Counted from the first letter of the stretch, positions 48,502 through 57,710 are shown. The stretch is 62,840 nucleotides of DNA from Lachnospiraceae bacterium (GCA_024696005.1 JAILHF010000036.1:1-62840), one strand, 5' to 3'. A program made the numbers and translations. Notes: generated by a model not told the origin, from the letters alone.

Positions 48502-49080
48502 TTATGCTCCGGTGTGTCGCAGGACGCGCCGGAGCGTTTTGTTTCTGCTGAGGGCAAAGGCCAGGGAAAGTTTCAGAAGGTCAGGGATCACAAAAGGAAA
48601 GACGCAGAGCCCCAGGGTGGCGGCGATGCCGATGTGCGTGCCGTCCTCCGTAAGGTAGACGCGCTCGAACCAGACCGTGCCGAAGGCATAGCAGAGCAGG
48701 AGCGCGCACAGCATCGAAAGGATGCAGAGCAGGCGCTTGTGAGCGGAGCGGGACGCAGCTTTTTCGAAGCCCCACATGCAGATGGCAGAAAAGAAGAAGC
48801 CGATGATGTAGCCGCCGGTGGGACCGAGGAGCGCGGCAAGCCCGCCCTTGAAGCCGGAAAAGACCGGAGCGCCGACGGCTCCGAGCAGGATATAGATCAG
48901 GACCGACAGGCTGCCGCGCATGCCGCCGAGCAAAAGGACGGACACGAAGACCGCAAAGGTCTGCATTGTGAACGGGACCGTCGCGGGGATCGTGATCCAG
49001 GAGCAGACGCAGATCAGAGCCGTCATAAGAGCAATGTAAGCGAGATCATAGACCGTCAGGGTCTTTTTTTGTTTATCCAT
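48502..49080 (-). CDS. bioY: Biotin transporter S component BioY (192 aa)
   Basis: An integral membrane protein with six hydrophobic segments that binds biotin and works with the shared ECF energizing module. BioY features are the N-terminal YIALMTALICVCSWITIP, VPFTMQTFAVFVSVLLLGG, and LLGAVGAPVFSGFKGGLAAL with GPTGGYIIGF. The start ATG 49080 has AAGGAAG upstream; the longer frame starting at 49158 would run through the promoter. No ecfA/ecfT genes or biotin synthesis genes are nearby. Regulation by BirA is predicted from the operator upstream. Confidence 0.96.
   Translation of the reverse strand: MDKQKKTLTVYDLAYIALMTALICVCSWITIPATVPFTMQTFAVFVSVLLLGGMRGSLSVLIYILLGAVGAPVFSGFKGGLAALLGPTGGYIIGFFFSAICMWGFEKAASRSAHKRLLCILSMLCALLLCYAFGTVWFERVYLTEDGTHIGIAATLGLCVFPFVIPDLLKLSLAFALSRNKTLRRVLRHTGA
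48506..48539 (+). terminator. Terminator of the CAP-protein gene
   Basis: A stem GCTCCGG/CCGGAGC is followed by GTTTTGTTT, 26 bases past the stop. It overlaps the 3' end of the convergent bioY gene. Confidence 0.8.
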
Positions 49081-49105
49081 GATGCACTTCCTTTTTTTGT
49101 TTTGC

Positions 49106-49134
49106 ATCATAGCAGACACGAGACGAAATGTCAA
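49106..49134 (-). promoter_or_regulatory. bioY promoter
   Basis: On the minus strand, a perfect TTGACA (49129-49134), a 17-base spacer and TATGAT (49106-49111). Confidence 0.85.
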
Positions 49135-49158
49135 CCCTGTTATTGCATAGGTTAACAA
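49128..49158 (-). promoter_or_regulatory. BirA-type operator overlapping the bioY -35 box
   Basis: On the minus strand, TTGTTAACC, 13 bases, then GGTTGACAT: an imperfect inverted repeat with the half-sites of Firmicutes BirA operators. The right half contains the -35 hexamer, so biotin-loaded BirA should block the promoter. Confidence 0.75.
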
Positions 49159-49261
49159 TTCGTTTTTGCAGGCAGATATGGTCAGTGGCGCACGATTCCG
49201 TTGCTAAGCCACTCCATAGGCGTCCAAGTCCTATATTATGCCTGCTGTGGAAAAGGGGCTG

Positions 49262-49594
49262 GCTAACACAAGAGCCAAATAAGGGGAAAGTGTTAGCTGA
49301 AGGAAGCCGCATTGTGGAGGAAAGAGGGTAGCCCGGCTAACACAAGAGCCAAATAAGGGGAAAGTGTTAGCTAAAGAGAGCTGTATTGTGGAGGAAAGAG
49401 GATAGCCCGGCTAACACAAGAGTCAAATAAGGGGAAAGTGTTAGCTAAAGAGAGCTGTATTGTGGAGGAAAGAGGGTAGCCCGGCTAACACAAGAGCCAA
49501 ATAAGGGGAAAGTGTTAGCTAAAGAGAGCTGTATTGTGGAGGAAAGAGGATAGCCCGGCTAACACAAGAGCCAAATAAAGGGGATGGTGTTAGC
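49262..49594. repeat. Tandem array of five hairpin repeats (array 2; period 74 bases)
   Basis: Five copies of a 36-37 base inverted repeat begin GCTAACACAAGAG and end AGTGTTAGC (GGTGTTAGC in the last copy). They lie at 49262-49297, 49336-49371, 49410-49445, 49484-49519 and 49558-49594, exactly 74 bases apart. Each has an internal AAATAAGGGG segment. Linkers of 38 bases are nearly identical to each other (CTGTATTGTGGAGGAAAGAG) but differ from those of array 1. The array lies between the divergent bioY and GT4 promoters. Confidence 0.95.
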
Positions 49595-49630
49595 TCAAGG
49601 GAGCAGTCATATGAATGGAAGCCCGGTGTC

Positions 49631-49659
49631 TTGAAAGTGCAGGGAGGTCGGCGTATAAT
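49631..49659 (+). promoter_or_regulatory. Promoter of the GT4-GH13 operon
   Basis: TTGAAA (49631-49636), a 17-base spacer, and a perfect TATAAT (49654-49659). It starts 36 bases after the last hairpin repeat. It rules out the upstream in-frame starts of the GT4 gene. Confidence 0.85.
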
Positions 49660-49684
49660 GGGGGGCATACGGAGGCTTGCTACT

Positions 49685-51307
49685 ATGAATGTATGCTTGT
49701 TGAACGATTCTTTCCCGCCGGTCATCGACGGGGTGGCAAATGTGGTGATGAACTACGGCCGCATCATGACGGAGGAGCTGGGCGCGAAGGTCCTGGTGGG
49801 GACGCCCCGCTATCCGGACACCGATTACGATCATTATCCTTACCGGGTCGTGGCTTATCCGAGCCTGGATACGACCGGTTTCATCAGCGGCTACCGGACG
49901 GGCAATCCGCTGGCCATGCGCGAGATCGCCGAGATGAAGGAGTTTAAGCCCGACATCATCCACTCGCACTGTCCCGCGGCTTCCACGATCATGGCGCGGG
50001 TGCTGCAGAACGAGACCGATGCACCGATCGTCTTTACCTATCACACCAAATTCGATGTGGATATCGCCAGGGCCGTTGGGGAGGGCTTTTTGAAGCACGA
50101 GACCGTGAAGGCCATGGTCAGCAACATCTCCGCCTGTGATGAGGTGTGGGTGGTGAGCAACGGTGCCGGAGAAAACTTAAAGAACCTGGGTTATACCGGA
50201 GAGTTCAAGGTGATGAGCAACGGCGTGGACTTCCCGCAGGGGAGGATGCCGCAGGAGTTCGTGCGGGAGGTGACCGGTGCATACGACCTTCCGGAGGGAG
50301 TGCCGGTATTTCTCTTTGTCGGACGTGTGATGAAATACAAGGGGATCCCGATGATCCTTGATGCGATGAAGCTTCTGAGCGATCACGGGCAGGATTTCCG
50401 CATGGTCATCATCGGCGGAGGCGCCGATGCCGAAGAGATGCATCAGAAGGTGCGGGATCTGGGGCTTACCCTGGATATCGTGGATGAGAACGGGAAATGC
50501 GGCAGCATGCCCGGTTCGGACGGCAGCTGCGGGCGCGTCTTGTTTACGGGACCGGTCAGGGACCGTGACCGTCTGCGTGCGTGGAACACCAGGGCGGATC
50601 TGTTCCTCTTCCCTTCGGTATACGATACCAACGGCATCGTGGTGCGGGAAGCGGCGGCCTGCGGGCTGGCCAGCGTGCTGATCAAGGGTTCCTGCGCGGC
50701 GGAGGGCATCGAGCATGCGCGCAACGGTTATCTGATCGAGGAAACGGCAGAATCCATGGCGGTCCTTCTGGCCGATGTCTGCACGGATTTCGATAACATG
50801 CACAGTGTGGGGCAGCACGCGATGGACGAGATCTATATCTCCTGGGAGACGAGCACCAGGCAGGCTTATGCGCGCTACGGCGAGCTGCTTAAGATGCAGA
50901 AGGACGGGACGCTTGTGCGCAGACGGCGCACCGCCTCGGATGTGATGCTCGGAGCGGCCAGCATCGTGGCCGAGGGAACGAGACGCGTCTTCGACATCCC
51001 GCGCAACATCTACGGCGGCATGATCGAGAACGTGAACGAGCTGCGTGCGGGCTTTGAGGAGCTGAAGGAAAAGCTGCCGGAAGGCGTGCGTGAGTTCGGT
51101 GACGGAGCCGTGGGAAGCATGCGGGAGCTGGGCGAGAATGCCGGAAAGACCGTGCGTGCGGGCATAAAGTTTGTGGAACAGAGCGTGAAGGAAGGCCTGG
51201 ATCTGAGCATCGGAAGGAGGGACACCCCTGCGATCGAGAAGAAAGAGGCACCCGCGATCGAGAAGAAAGAAGCCTCTGCTTCGGGAAAGAAGGCTGATCC
51301 CGAATGA
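49685..51307 (+). CDS. GT4 glycosyltransferase with long amphipathic C-terminal tail (540 aa)
   Basis: The GT-B enzyme part (about 1-400) has LLNDSFPPVIDGVANVV, HSHCPAAS, FTYHTKFDVDIA, VGRVMKYKGIPMILDA and TNGIVVREAAACGLASVL. It resembles 1,2-diacylglycerol 3-glucosyltransferases. Residues of about 415-540 are a tail of amphipathic helices with FEELKEKLPEGVREFGDGAV and a repeated PAIEKKEA/PAIEKKEAS end; this may bind the membrane or a polymer. The start ATG 49685 follows ACGGAGG and lies behind the TATAAT at 49654. Its stop overlaps the GH13 start (ATGA). Confidence 0.9.
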   Translation: MNVCLLNDSFPPVIDGVANVVMNYGRIMTEELGAKVLVGTPRYPDTDYDHYPYRVVAYPSLDTTGFISGYRTGNPLAMREIAEMKEFKPDIIHSHCPAASTIMARVLQNETDAPIVFTYHTKFDVDIARAVGEGFLKHETVKAMVSNISACDEVWVVSNGAGENLKNLGYTGEFKVMSNGVDFPQGRMPQEFVREVTGAYDLPEGVPVFLFVGRVMKYKGIPMILDAMKLLSDHGQDFRMVIIGGGADAEEMHQKVRDLGLTLDIVDENGKCGSMPGSDGSCGRVLFTGPVRDRDRLRAWNTRADLFLFPSVYDTNGIVVREAAACGLASVLIKGSCAAEGIEHARNGYLIEETAESMAVLLADVCTDFDNMHSVGQHAMDEIYISWETSTRQAYARYGELLKMQKDGTLVRRRRTASDVMLGAASIVAEGTRRVFDIPRNIYGGMIENVNELRAGFEELKEKLPEGVREFGDGAVGSMRELGENAGKTVRAGIKFVEQSVKEGLDLSIGRRDTPAIEKKEAPAIEKKEASASGKKADPE

Positions 51308-53004
51308 GAAAGAACGACTGGTTTAAGAGAATGAGTTTTTACCAGATCTGGGTGCGCAGCTTCGCAGACGGGAACGGAGACGGGATCGGTGATCTGTACG
51401 GCGTGTACGACAGACTGGAATACATAAAAAGCCTGGGAGTGGACGGGATCTGGTTCTCGCCGATCTATCCGTCACCGAATGCGGATTACGGCTATGACAT
51501 TTCGGATTACCGGGACATCCATCCCGATTTCGGCACGCTGGATCAGTTCAAAAAGGTGCTGAAGAAAGCACACGAGCTGGGACTGAAGGTCATCATGGAT
51601 CTGGTGGTGAACCACACCTCGGATGAGCATCCCTGGTTCAAGGAAAGCCGGAAGGGCAAAGACAATCCCTACAGCGATTATTATATCTGGCGTGACAAGC
51701 CGAACAACTGGTACAGCCTTTTCGAAGGCAGGGCCTGGGAATACGATGCGCAGCGGGGGCAGTATTATCTGCACATCTTCGCAAGGAAACAACCGGATCT
51801 GAACATGGACAATCCGAAGGTGCGTGAGGAAGTGAAAGGCATCATGCGCTTCTGGCTGGACATGGGAGTGGACGGCTTCCGTGAGGACGTGATCAATTTC
51901 ATCTCCAAGAAGGAGGGGCTGCCGGACGGGCTTCCGTTTTTGCCGGCGGTGAACGGCATGCCCTATTACAAGGACGGGCCGCACATCCACGAGTACATGG
52001 CGGAATTCCGCAAGGTCTGCGACGAGTACGACTGCTTCCAGCTGGGGGAAGGCCCCATGACCACGGTGCAGAGCGCGCTCCGTTATCTGAGCGGGCCAAC
52101 GAAGTCGCTGGACATGATGTTCGGTTTCGATCACATGATGGCGGACTGCCTGTACACGGAGTACGTCCACAGGCCGTTTTCCCTGATCAAGCTGAAAAAG
52201 GCATTTTCCAAATGGCAGTACGCCCTGCAGGGGAAGGCCTGGAATGCCCTTTATCTGGAGAACCACGATCATCCCAGGGTGATCAGCCGTTACGGAAGCG
52301 AACGTTTCCACCGTGAGAGCGGAACGATGCTGGCGGCGTCCTATCTCTTCCAGTGCGGAACGCCCTTCATTTACCAGGGGCAGGAGATCGGCATGACGAA
52401 CATCCGGCTCTGGAGCATCGACCAGTATGTGGATGTCTCGACCAAGAACAACTTCCACAGCTATCATCTCAAGGATGACATCAAGGACCGTCTGGCGCGC
52501 ATCCACTTATCCAGCCGCGATTCTTCCCGCACCCCCATGCAGTGGGACGGCACGAAGAACGCCGGCTTTACGAGCGGAAAGCCCTGGTTTTACGTGAATC
52601 CGAATTACAAGCGGATCAATGTGGAAGCAGAAGAGGCGGATGAGAACAGCATCCTGAACTTTTACCGGAAATGCCTGGCGCTGAGGAAGAGCTCAAAGAC
52701 GCTGATCTTCGGAAAGTACCGGGAGTATTTCCCGAAGGATCCGAATGTCTACATGTATGAACGCTCCCGCGGGAACATACGCTATCTGATCGTCTGTTCC
52801 TTTACCGGGCTGCCGCTGCGCCTGCGCATTCCGAAAGCCTATGTGGGAAAGAAAGGGAAACTCGTGCTTTGCAATTATCCGCAGGGCCCCCAGACCATGG
52901 CGGAGCGTTTCAAGGACCGCATGCGTCAGGAGGTGAGCCTGCTGGCGTGGGAACACGGGATGCTCAGACCTTATGAGGCCAGGGTATACCGTTTCCGCTT
53001 CTGA
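51304..53004 (+). CDS. GH13 alpha-glucosidase, oligo-1,6-glucosidase-like (566 aa)
   Basis: A cytoplasmic alpha-amylase-superfamily enzyme without signal peptide. Its catalytic set is complete: nucleophile D195 in GFREDVINF, acid/base E249 in QLGEGPM, and stabiliser D322 in ENHDHPR. Region I is DLVVNHTSDEHPWF. It starts FYQIWVRSFADGNGDGIGD, as in GH13 subfamily 31 (oligo-1,6-glucosidase, dextran glucosidase, trehalulose-type enzymes). It probably hydrolyses short alpha-glucosides. Gene overlap with the GT4 enzyme suggests linked turnover of one alpha-glucoside product, which is an inference. Confidence 0.93.
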   Translation: MRKNDWFKRMSFYQIWVRSFADGNGDGIGDLYGVYDRLEYIKSLGVDGIWFSPIYPSPNADYGYDISDYRDIHPDFGTLDQFKKVLKKAHELGLKVIMDLVVNHTSDEHPWFKESRKGKDNPYSDYYIWRDKPNNWYSLFEGRAWEYDAQRGQYYLHIFARKQPDLNMDNPKVREEVKGIMRFWLDMGVDGFREDVINFISKKEGLPDGLPFLPAVNGMPYYKDGPHIHEYMAEFRKVCDEYDCFQLGEGPMTTVQSALRYLSGPTKSLDMMFGFDHMMADCLYTEYVHRPFSLIKLKKAFSKWQYALQGKAWNALYLENHDHPRVISRYGSERFHRESGTMLAASYLFQCGTPFIYQGQEIGMTNIRLWSIDQYVDVSTKNNFHSYHLKDDIKDRLARIHLSSRDSSRTPMQWDGTKNAGFTSGKPWFYVNPNYKRINVEAEEADENSILNFYRKCLALRKSSKTLIFGKYREYFPKDPNVYMYERSRGNIRYLIVCSFTGLPLRLRIPKAYVGKKGKLVLCNYPQGPQTMAERFKDRMRQEVSLLAWEHGMLRPYEARVYRFRF

Positions 53005-53012
53005 GTAACGGC

Positions 53013-53570
53013 TCAGCTGTTTCGCCGGACCAGCCGGTAGAGCACGGAGGCCGGAGAGCAGAGGATCAAAGCGATCACGACGCCCATCAGTGCCTGAAGG
53101 ATCTCGAAGGGGAGCTTCAGGATGGCGTATTCCGGGGTGCGGTAGAAAAAGGCACGCCCTATGGTATAGCCGGTGACCATGATCACGGCGCCGCAGAGCA
53201 GGCCGATGACATGGGCACAGTTAACGGCAGCGTGAGGATGCTTTTTCGCAAAGCTCCCGTCGTGAAAGAGCCTGGTCCCGAGCAGCGCGATGACGGCTGC
53301 CTGAAGCCCATGCGTGACGAGCGAGACAAGGGCGGAATCCGGGTTGAAAAAGATGTCGCCCAGAAACGAGCCGAAGCCTCCCATGATAAAGGCATAGAGA
53401 GGATTGCCGAGCAGAAGGGAGCCGGTACAGATCACGGTGTCGCAAAAATACAGATGCCCACCCGGCACAGGGATGCTGAAGGTGGAAAGAGCGATGGTCA
53501 GAGCCATCAGGACAGCGGAAAGCGTGAGCTTCCGGATATGCTGCCGGTCGATATTGTTTTCTGCGGACAT
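53013..53570 (-). CDS. ECF transporter S component, COG4720-like (185 aa)
   Basis: A small membrane protein with about six hydrophobic segments. It opens with KLTLSAVLMALTIALS, the typical helix 1 of S components, followed by IPVPGGHLYFCDTVI and GFGSFLGDIFFNPDSALVSL. This looks like the COG4720 group, whose members carry thiamine precursors, vitamin B6 or related vitamins; the ligand is not certain. GGGGAGG lies 8 bases before the start. It would share the ECF energizing module with BioY. Confidence 0.85.
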   Translation of the reverse strand: MSAENNIDRQHIRKLTLSAVLMALTIALSTFSIPVPGGHLYFCDTVICTGSLLLGNPLYAFIMGGFGSFLGDIFFNPDSALVSLVTHGLQAAVIALLGTRLFHDGSFAKKHPHAAVNCAHVIGLLCGAVIMVTGYTIGRAFFYRTPEYAILKLPFEILQALMGVVIALILCSPASVLYRLVRRNS

Positions 53571-53642
53571 GATCGTATCCTCCCCGTTATTCGTATTTCC
53601 CGTTATCTTACCACAAAAATGCGGGATCAGACAACGGAAGTA

Positions 53643-53688
53643 AACCGATAGGTTGGTATGATTATAGCATTTTTATTTGCAGAGTCAA
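53643..53688 (-). promoter_or_regulatory. Promoter of the ECF S component with a dyad at the transcript start
   Basis: On the minus strand, TTGACT (53683-53688), a 16-base spacer, and TGC-TATAAT (-10 at 53661-53666). The palindrome AACC-N4-GGTT (53643-53654) covers the expected start point and may be an operator. I see no THI-box or other known riboswitch in the 85-base leader. Confidence 0.65.
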
Positions 53689-53724
53689 GCAAAAAATAAA
53701 TCTCAGGAAAAGGAGGAACAAGCC

Positions 53725-54840
53725 ATGAACGCAAAAGAGTTGCGGCCGGAGGATACCGGAAAGCTGGGCTTCGGCCTGATGCGGCTGCCGAGAAAAGGGC
53801 TGGGGATCGACGTCGCCCAGACCTCGCAGATGGTGGACCTCTTCCTGGAGGCGGGTTTTACCTACTTTGACACGGCCCATGTTTATCCCGGTTCGGAAGA
53901 GGCCATCCGAAAGGCGCTGGTGGAGAGGCATCCCAGGGAGAGCTTCACGCTGGCGACCAAGCTGTTTGCCATGACGGCCCTGAGCGAAAAGGCGGCCAGG
54001 CAGCAGTTCACGACCAGTCTGGAACGCACGGGGGCGGGGTACATTGACTATTATCTGCTCCATACGCTGATGGAGAACAATTACCGGAAGTACGAAAAAT
54101 TCCATCTCTGGGATTTCGTGCAGGAGGAGAAGGAAAAAGGGCGGATACGCCATGTGGGCTTTTCCTTCCATGACGGTCCCGAGCTTCTGGAAAAGATCCT
54201 GCAGGCACACCCTGAGGTGGACTTTGTGCAGCTCCAGATCAATTACGCGGACTGGGAGCGGCCTTCGGTCACGTCCCGAGCGAATTACGAGGTGGCCAGA
54301 AAGCACGGAAAGCAGATCGTGGTGATGGAGCCGGTAAAGGGCGGGGCGCTTGCAAAACCGCCCAAGGAGATCCAGAAGATGTTCCTTGACTATGCACCGA
54401 ACCGCTCGTTCGCTTCCTGGGCGATCCGTTTTGTGGCTTCGCTGGAAGGGATACTCACGGTCCTTTCGGGCATGTCCAATGTGGCGCAGATGGAAGACAA
54501 TCTTTCCTATATGAAGGATTTTCAGCCGCTGAACGAGGAAGAACGGCAGATCATACGGAAGGCGCAGGAGATCCTGGGGCGTTCCGCGACCATTCCCTGC
54601 ACGGGCTGCGGCTATTGCATGAAAGGCTGCCCGAAGCAGATCCCGATCCCCGAGGTCTTTGCGGCCATGAACCGCCGCCTGGGAGACGGACAGCTGGCGG
54701 AGGCTTCGGAGGCCTATGCCGCCATACGGGAAAAGGGGCCGGCGGCGGATGCCTGCGTTGCCTGCGGCCAGTGCGAGAATGTCTGCCCGCAGCACATTCC
54801 CGTGATCGAAAAACTGAAGGAGTGCCACGAAGCCCTCTGA
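53725..54840 (+). CDS. Aldo/keto reductase with C-terminal 2[4Fe-4S] ferredoxin module (371 aa)
   Basis: Residues 1-about 265 form the (beta/alpha)8 aldo-keto reductase barrel: LGFGLMRLP, FTYFDTAHVYPGSEEAI with Asp/Tyr, LATKLF with the catalytic Lys, and YLLHTL with His. The C-terminal part has two four-cysteine clusters, CTGCGYCMKGCP and CVACGQCENVCP. Such proteins are oxidoreductases of Clostridia with unknown substrates. I chose ATG 53725 for the AGGAGG 8 bases upstream. A terminator follows. Confidence 0.94.
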   Translation: MNAKELRPEDTGKLGFGLMRLPRKGLGIDVAQTSQMVDLFLEAGFTYFDTAHVYPGSEEAIRKALVERHPRESFTLATKLFAMTALSEKAARQQFTTSLERTGAGYIDYYLLHTLMENNYRKYEKFHLWDFVQEEKEKGRIRHVGFSFHDGPELLEKILQAHPEVDFVQLQINYADWERPSVTSRANYEVARKHGKQIVVMEPVKGGALAKPPKEIQKMFLDYAPNRSFASWAIRFVASLEGILTVLSGMSNVAQMEDNLSYMKDFQPLNEEERQIIRKAQEILGRSATIPCTGCGYCMKGCPKQIPIPEVFAAMNRRLGDGQLAEASEAYAAIREKGPAADACVACGQCENVCPQHIPVIEKLKECHEAL

Positions 54841-54853
54841 AGCTGTTAAGCGG

Positions 54854-54888
54854 GGACGGTTCCCGTGCCGGTCGGGACCGTCCTTTTT
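54854..54888 (+). terminator. Terminator after the aldo/keto reductase gene
   Basis: A stem GGACGGT-T-CCC pairs with GGG-ACCGTCC (one bulged T), loop of 9, followed by TTTTT. Confidence 0.85.
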
Positions 54889-54998
54889 CTTTGCGATCCG
54901 GGATACGATTCCGCGGAGCCGGTCTGCGAAGAGGACGGGAGCAGGCTGGTCCGCATTTCGTATACGGTGACGGAGCCGGAAGAGGAACCGCAGAATTA

Positions 54999-55025
54999 TT
55001 AGCACTCTCTCTTGACGAGTGCTAA
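54999..55025 (+). promoter_or_regulatory. CIRCE element (HrcA operator) of clpB
   Basis: A perfect TTAGCACTC-N9-GAGTGCTAA. The spacer and first base of the right arm contain the -35 box of the clpB promoter, so HrcA should repress clpB directly. Confidence 0.97.
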
Positions 55026-55040
55026 TCCAGGTGGTATAGT
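55012..55040 (+). promoter_or_regulatory. clpB promoter
   Basis: TTGACG (55012-55017), a 17-base spacer, TATAGT (55035-55040). The -35 is embedded in CIRCE. Confidence 0.85.
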
Positions 55041-55093
55041 ATGAGCGTAAGAAAAGAACTTACGCTCATTTTTATTTCGGGAGGTGAGGCTTC

Positions 55094-57676
55094 ATGAACA
55101 TACAGAGATTTACGCAGAATTCCGCACAGGCGGTGAACGACAGCGAAAAGCTGGCAGTGCGCTACGGCAATCAGGAGATCGAGCAGGAGCACCTGCTCTG
55201 CGCCCTGTTGCAGCTTCAGGATTCCCTGATCCTCAAGCTGGTGGAAAAGATGGAGATCGAGCCGGAGCATTTCTGCAGACGTGTCTGCCAGGGACTGGAA
55301 AAACGCGTGAAGGTTCAGGGCGGCGACCTCCGGATCGGGCAGGATCTGAACAAGGTGCTGATCAGTGCCGAGGACGAAGCCAAAGCCATGGGAGACGATT
55401 ACATCTCCGTGGAACACCTGATGCTGGCCATGATACGCTACCCGAACCGTGAGATCAAGGCGATCTTCACCGAATACGGCTTCACGAGGGAGCGTTTCCT
55501 CGAGGCCCTGCAGCAGGTGAGGGGCAACCAGCGCGTGAGCAGCGACAACCCCGAGGCGACCTATGACACACTGGAAAAATACGGCCAGGATCTGGTGGAG
55601 CGGGCGAGAGCCCAGAAGCTGGACCCTGTGATCGGGCGTGATTCGGAGATACGGAACGTGATCCGCATCCTTTCCCGCAAGACCAAGAACAATCCGGTCC
55701 TGATCGGGGAACCCGGCGTCGGCAAGACGGCCGTTGTGGAAGGCCTGGCACAGCGCATCGTGCGCGGTGATGTGCCCGGAGGCCTGAAGGATAAAAAGAT
55801 CTTTGCGCTGGACATGGGCGCGCTGATCGCCGGAGCCAAATACCGCGGCGAATTCGAGGAACGTCTGAAGGCCGTGCTGGAGGAAGTAAAGAGCAGCGAG
55901 GGCCGGATCATCCTCTTCATCGATGAGCTGCATACCATTGTGGGGGCCGGAAAGAGCGACGGCGCCATGGATGCCGGCAACATGCTCAAGCCCATGCTGG
56001 CGAGAGGCGAGCTGCACTGCATCGGTGCCACGACCCTGGATGAATACCGGAAATACATTGAAAAGGATCCCGCGCTGGAGCGCCGTTTCCAGCCGGTCAT
56101 GGTGGAAGAACCGTCGGTCGAGGACACGATCTCGATCCTGCGCGGCCTGAAGGAGCGTTACGAGGTCTATCACGGTGTGAAGATCCTGGACAACGCCCTG
56201 GTGAGCGCCGCGGTGCTCTCCAACCGCTACATCAGCGACCGTTTCCTGCCGGACAAGGCGATCGACCTGGTGGACGAGGCTTGTGCCCTGATCAAGACCG
56301 AGCTCGATACCATGCCCACGGAGCTGGATGAACAGTCCCGCCGCATCATGCAGATGGAGATCGAGGTGGCGGCCCTGAAAAAGGAAGACGACAATCTGAG
56401 CCGCGAACGCCTGGAGGATCTTTCCCGGGAACTGGCCGAGGAGAAGGAGTCGTTTGAGGCGGCGAAGGCGCAGTGGGAGAATGAAAAAGCTTCCGTGGAC
56501 AAGGTGTCGAAGCTGCGGGAACAGATCGAAGCCGTGAACAACGAGATCGTGATCGCGCAGCGGGAAGGAAATTATGAAAAGGCCGGGGAGCTTTCCTACG
56601 GCACGCTGCCGGAACTGAAGAAACAGCTGGAGATCGAGGAGGAAACGGCCGGAAAGAAGGAGAACCGTCTCGTGCACGAAAACGTTTCGGAGGACGAGAT
56701 CGCCCGCATCATCTCCCGCTGGACCGGCATCCCGGTCAGCAAGCTGAACGAGAGCGAGCGCAACAAGACCCTTCATCTTGACGAGGAGCTCCACAAGAGG
56801 GTCGTGGGACAGGATGTGGCCGTGACAAAGGTCAGCGAGTCGATCATCCGTTCCAAGGCCGGGATCAAGGATCCCAAGAAGCCGATCGGCAGCTTCCTCT
56901 TCCTGGGCCCTACCGGTGTGGGAAAGACGGAACTGGCAAAATCCCTGGCGGATACGCTTTTTGACGATGAAAGCAACATGGTGCGCATCGACATGAGCGA
57001 ATACATGGAGAAATTCTCCGTATCCAGACTGATCGGAGCGCCTCCCGGATATGTGGGCTACGATGAAGGCGGACAGCTGACAGAGGCAGTGCGCCGCAAG
57101 CCGTATTCCGTGGTGCTCTTTGATGAAGTGGAAAAGGCACATCCCGATGTTTTCAACATCCTGCTGCAGGCGCTGGATGACGGCCGGATCACGGATTCCC
57201 AGGGGCGTACCGTGGACTTCAAGAACACGATCATGATCATGACCTCCAATATCGGGGCCCAGACGCTCCTTGACGGGATCGACGAGAACGGGAACATCAC
57301 GCCGGAAGCGGAGGAGGATGCGACCGAGCAGCTGCGGGATCATTTCCGTCCGGAGTTTCTGAACCGTCTGGACGAGATCATCATGTTCAAGCCGCTCACG
57401 AAGGAAAACATCGGCGGCATCGTCGGCCTGATCATGAAGGATCTGAACTCCAGGCTCGAGGACCGGGAGCTGCATGTGGAACTGACGCCGGAAGCCGAGA
57501 GCTATGTCGTGGAGAACGGCTATGACCCGATCTATGGGGCAAGGCCGCTGAAGCGCTTTATCCAGAAGAGCGTGGAAACGCTGGCCGCGAAACTGATCCT
57601 GGGCGGCGAGATCTCCCAGGGCGACACGATACGGATCGAACTGCAAAACGGAGAGCTGAAGGCGGTCAAAGCGTGA
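55094..57676 (+). CDS. clpB: ATP-dependent disaggregase ClpB (860 aa)
   Basis: A Hsp100 chaperone that dissolves protein aggregates with DnaK. It has an N-terminal double Clp repeat (about 1-150), NBD1 with Walker A GEPGVGKT (205-212) and arginine-finger region, a ClpB-type coiled-coil M-domain (about 400-525), and NBD2 with GPTGVGKT (605-612) and [20 protein letters not shown]. The start ATG 55094 follows GGGAGGTGAGG. The length of 860 is typical. It stands alone under HrcA/CIRCE control; dnaK, grpE and groEL are not in the window. Confidence 0.98.
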   Translation: MNIQRFTQNSAQAVNDSEKLAVRYGNQEIEQEHLLCALLQLQDSLILKLVEKMEIEPEHFCRRVCQGLEKRVKVQGGDLRIGQDLNKVLISAEDEAKAMGDDYISVEHLMLAMIRYPNREIKAIFTEYGFTRERFLEALQQVRGNQRVSSDNPEATYDTLEKYGQDLVERARAQKLDPVIGRDSEIRNVIRILSRKTKNNPVLIGEPGVGKTAVVEGLAQRIVRGDVPGGLKDKKIFALDMGALIAGAKYRGEFEERLKAVLEEVKSSEGRIILFIDELHTIVGAGKSDGAMDAGNMLKPMLARGELHCIGATTLDEYRKYIEKDPALERRFQPVMVEEPSVEDTISILRGLKERYEVYHGVKILDNALVSAAVLSNRYISDRFLPDKAIDLVDEACALIKTELDTMPTELDEQSRRIMQMEIEVAALKKEDDNLSRERLEDLSRELAEEKESFEAAKAQWENEKASVDKVSKLREQIEAVNNEIVIAQREGNYEKAGELSYGTLPELKKQLEIEEETAGKKENRLVHENVSEDEIARIISRWTGIPVSKLNESERNKTLHLDEELHKRVVGQDVAVTKVSESIIRSKAGIKDPKKPIGSFLFLGPTGVGKTELAKSLADTLFDDESNMVRIDMSEYMEKFSVSRLIGAPPGYVGYDEGGQLTEAVRRKPYSVVLFDEVEKAHPDVFNILLQALDDGRITDSQGRTVDFKNTIMIMTSNIGAQTLLDGIDENGNITPEAEEDATEQLRDHFRPEFLNRLDEIIMFKPLTKENIGGIVGLIMKDLNSRLEDRELHVELTPEAESYVVENGYDPIYGARPLKRFIQKSVETLAAKLILGGEISQGDTIRIELQNGELKAVKA

Positions 57677-57681
57677 AAAGC

Positions 57682-57710
57682 TTGTGAGAACGAGCGATCC
57701 GTGATACGAT
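57682..57710 (+). promoter_or_regulatory. Possible promoter of the foldase-like lipoprotein gene
   Basis: TTGTGA (57682-57687), a 17-base spacer, TACGAT (57705-57710), about 52 bases before GTG 57762. Confidence 0.45.

Noticed and set aside
45330-48557. 1075-residue minus-strand frame
   Set aside because: Antisense shadow of the CAP-domain protein gene, with no recognisable domain.
54895-55002. Remnant of a coding region between the aldo/keto reductase terminator and CIRCE
   Set aside because: A short frame reading PGYDSAEPVCEEDG and ending before CIRCE looks protein-like, but it has no start codon and is too short to assign.
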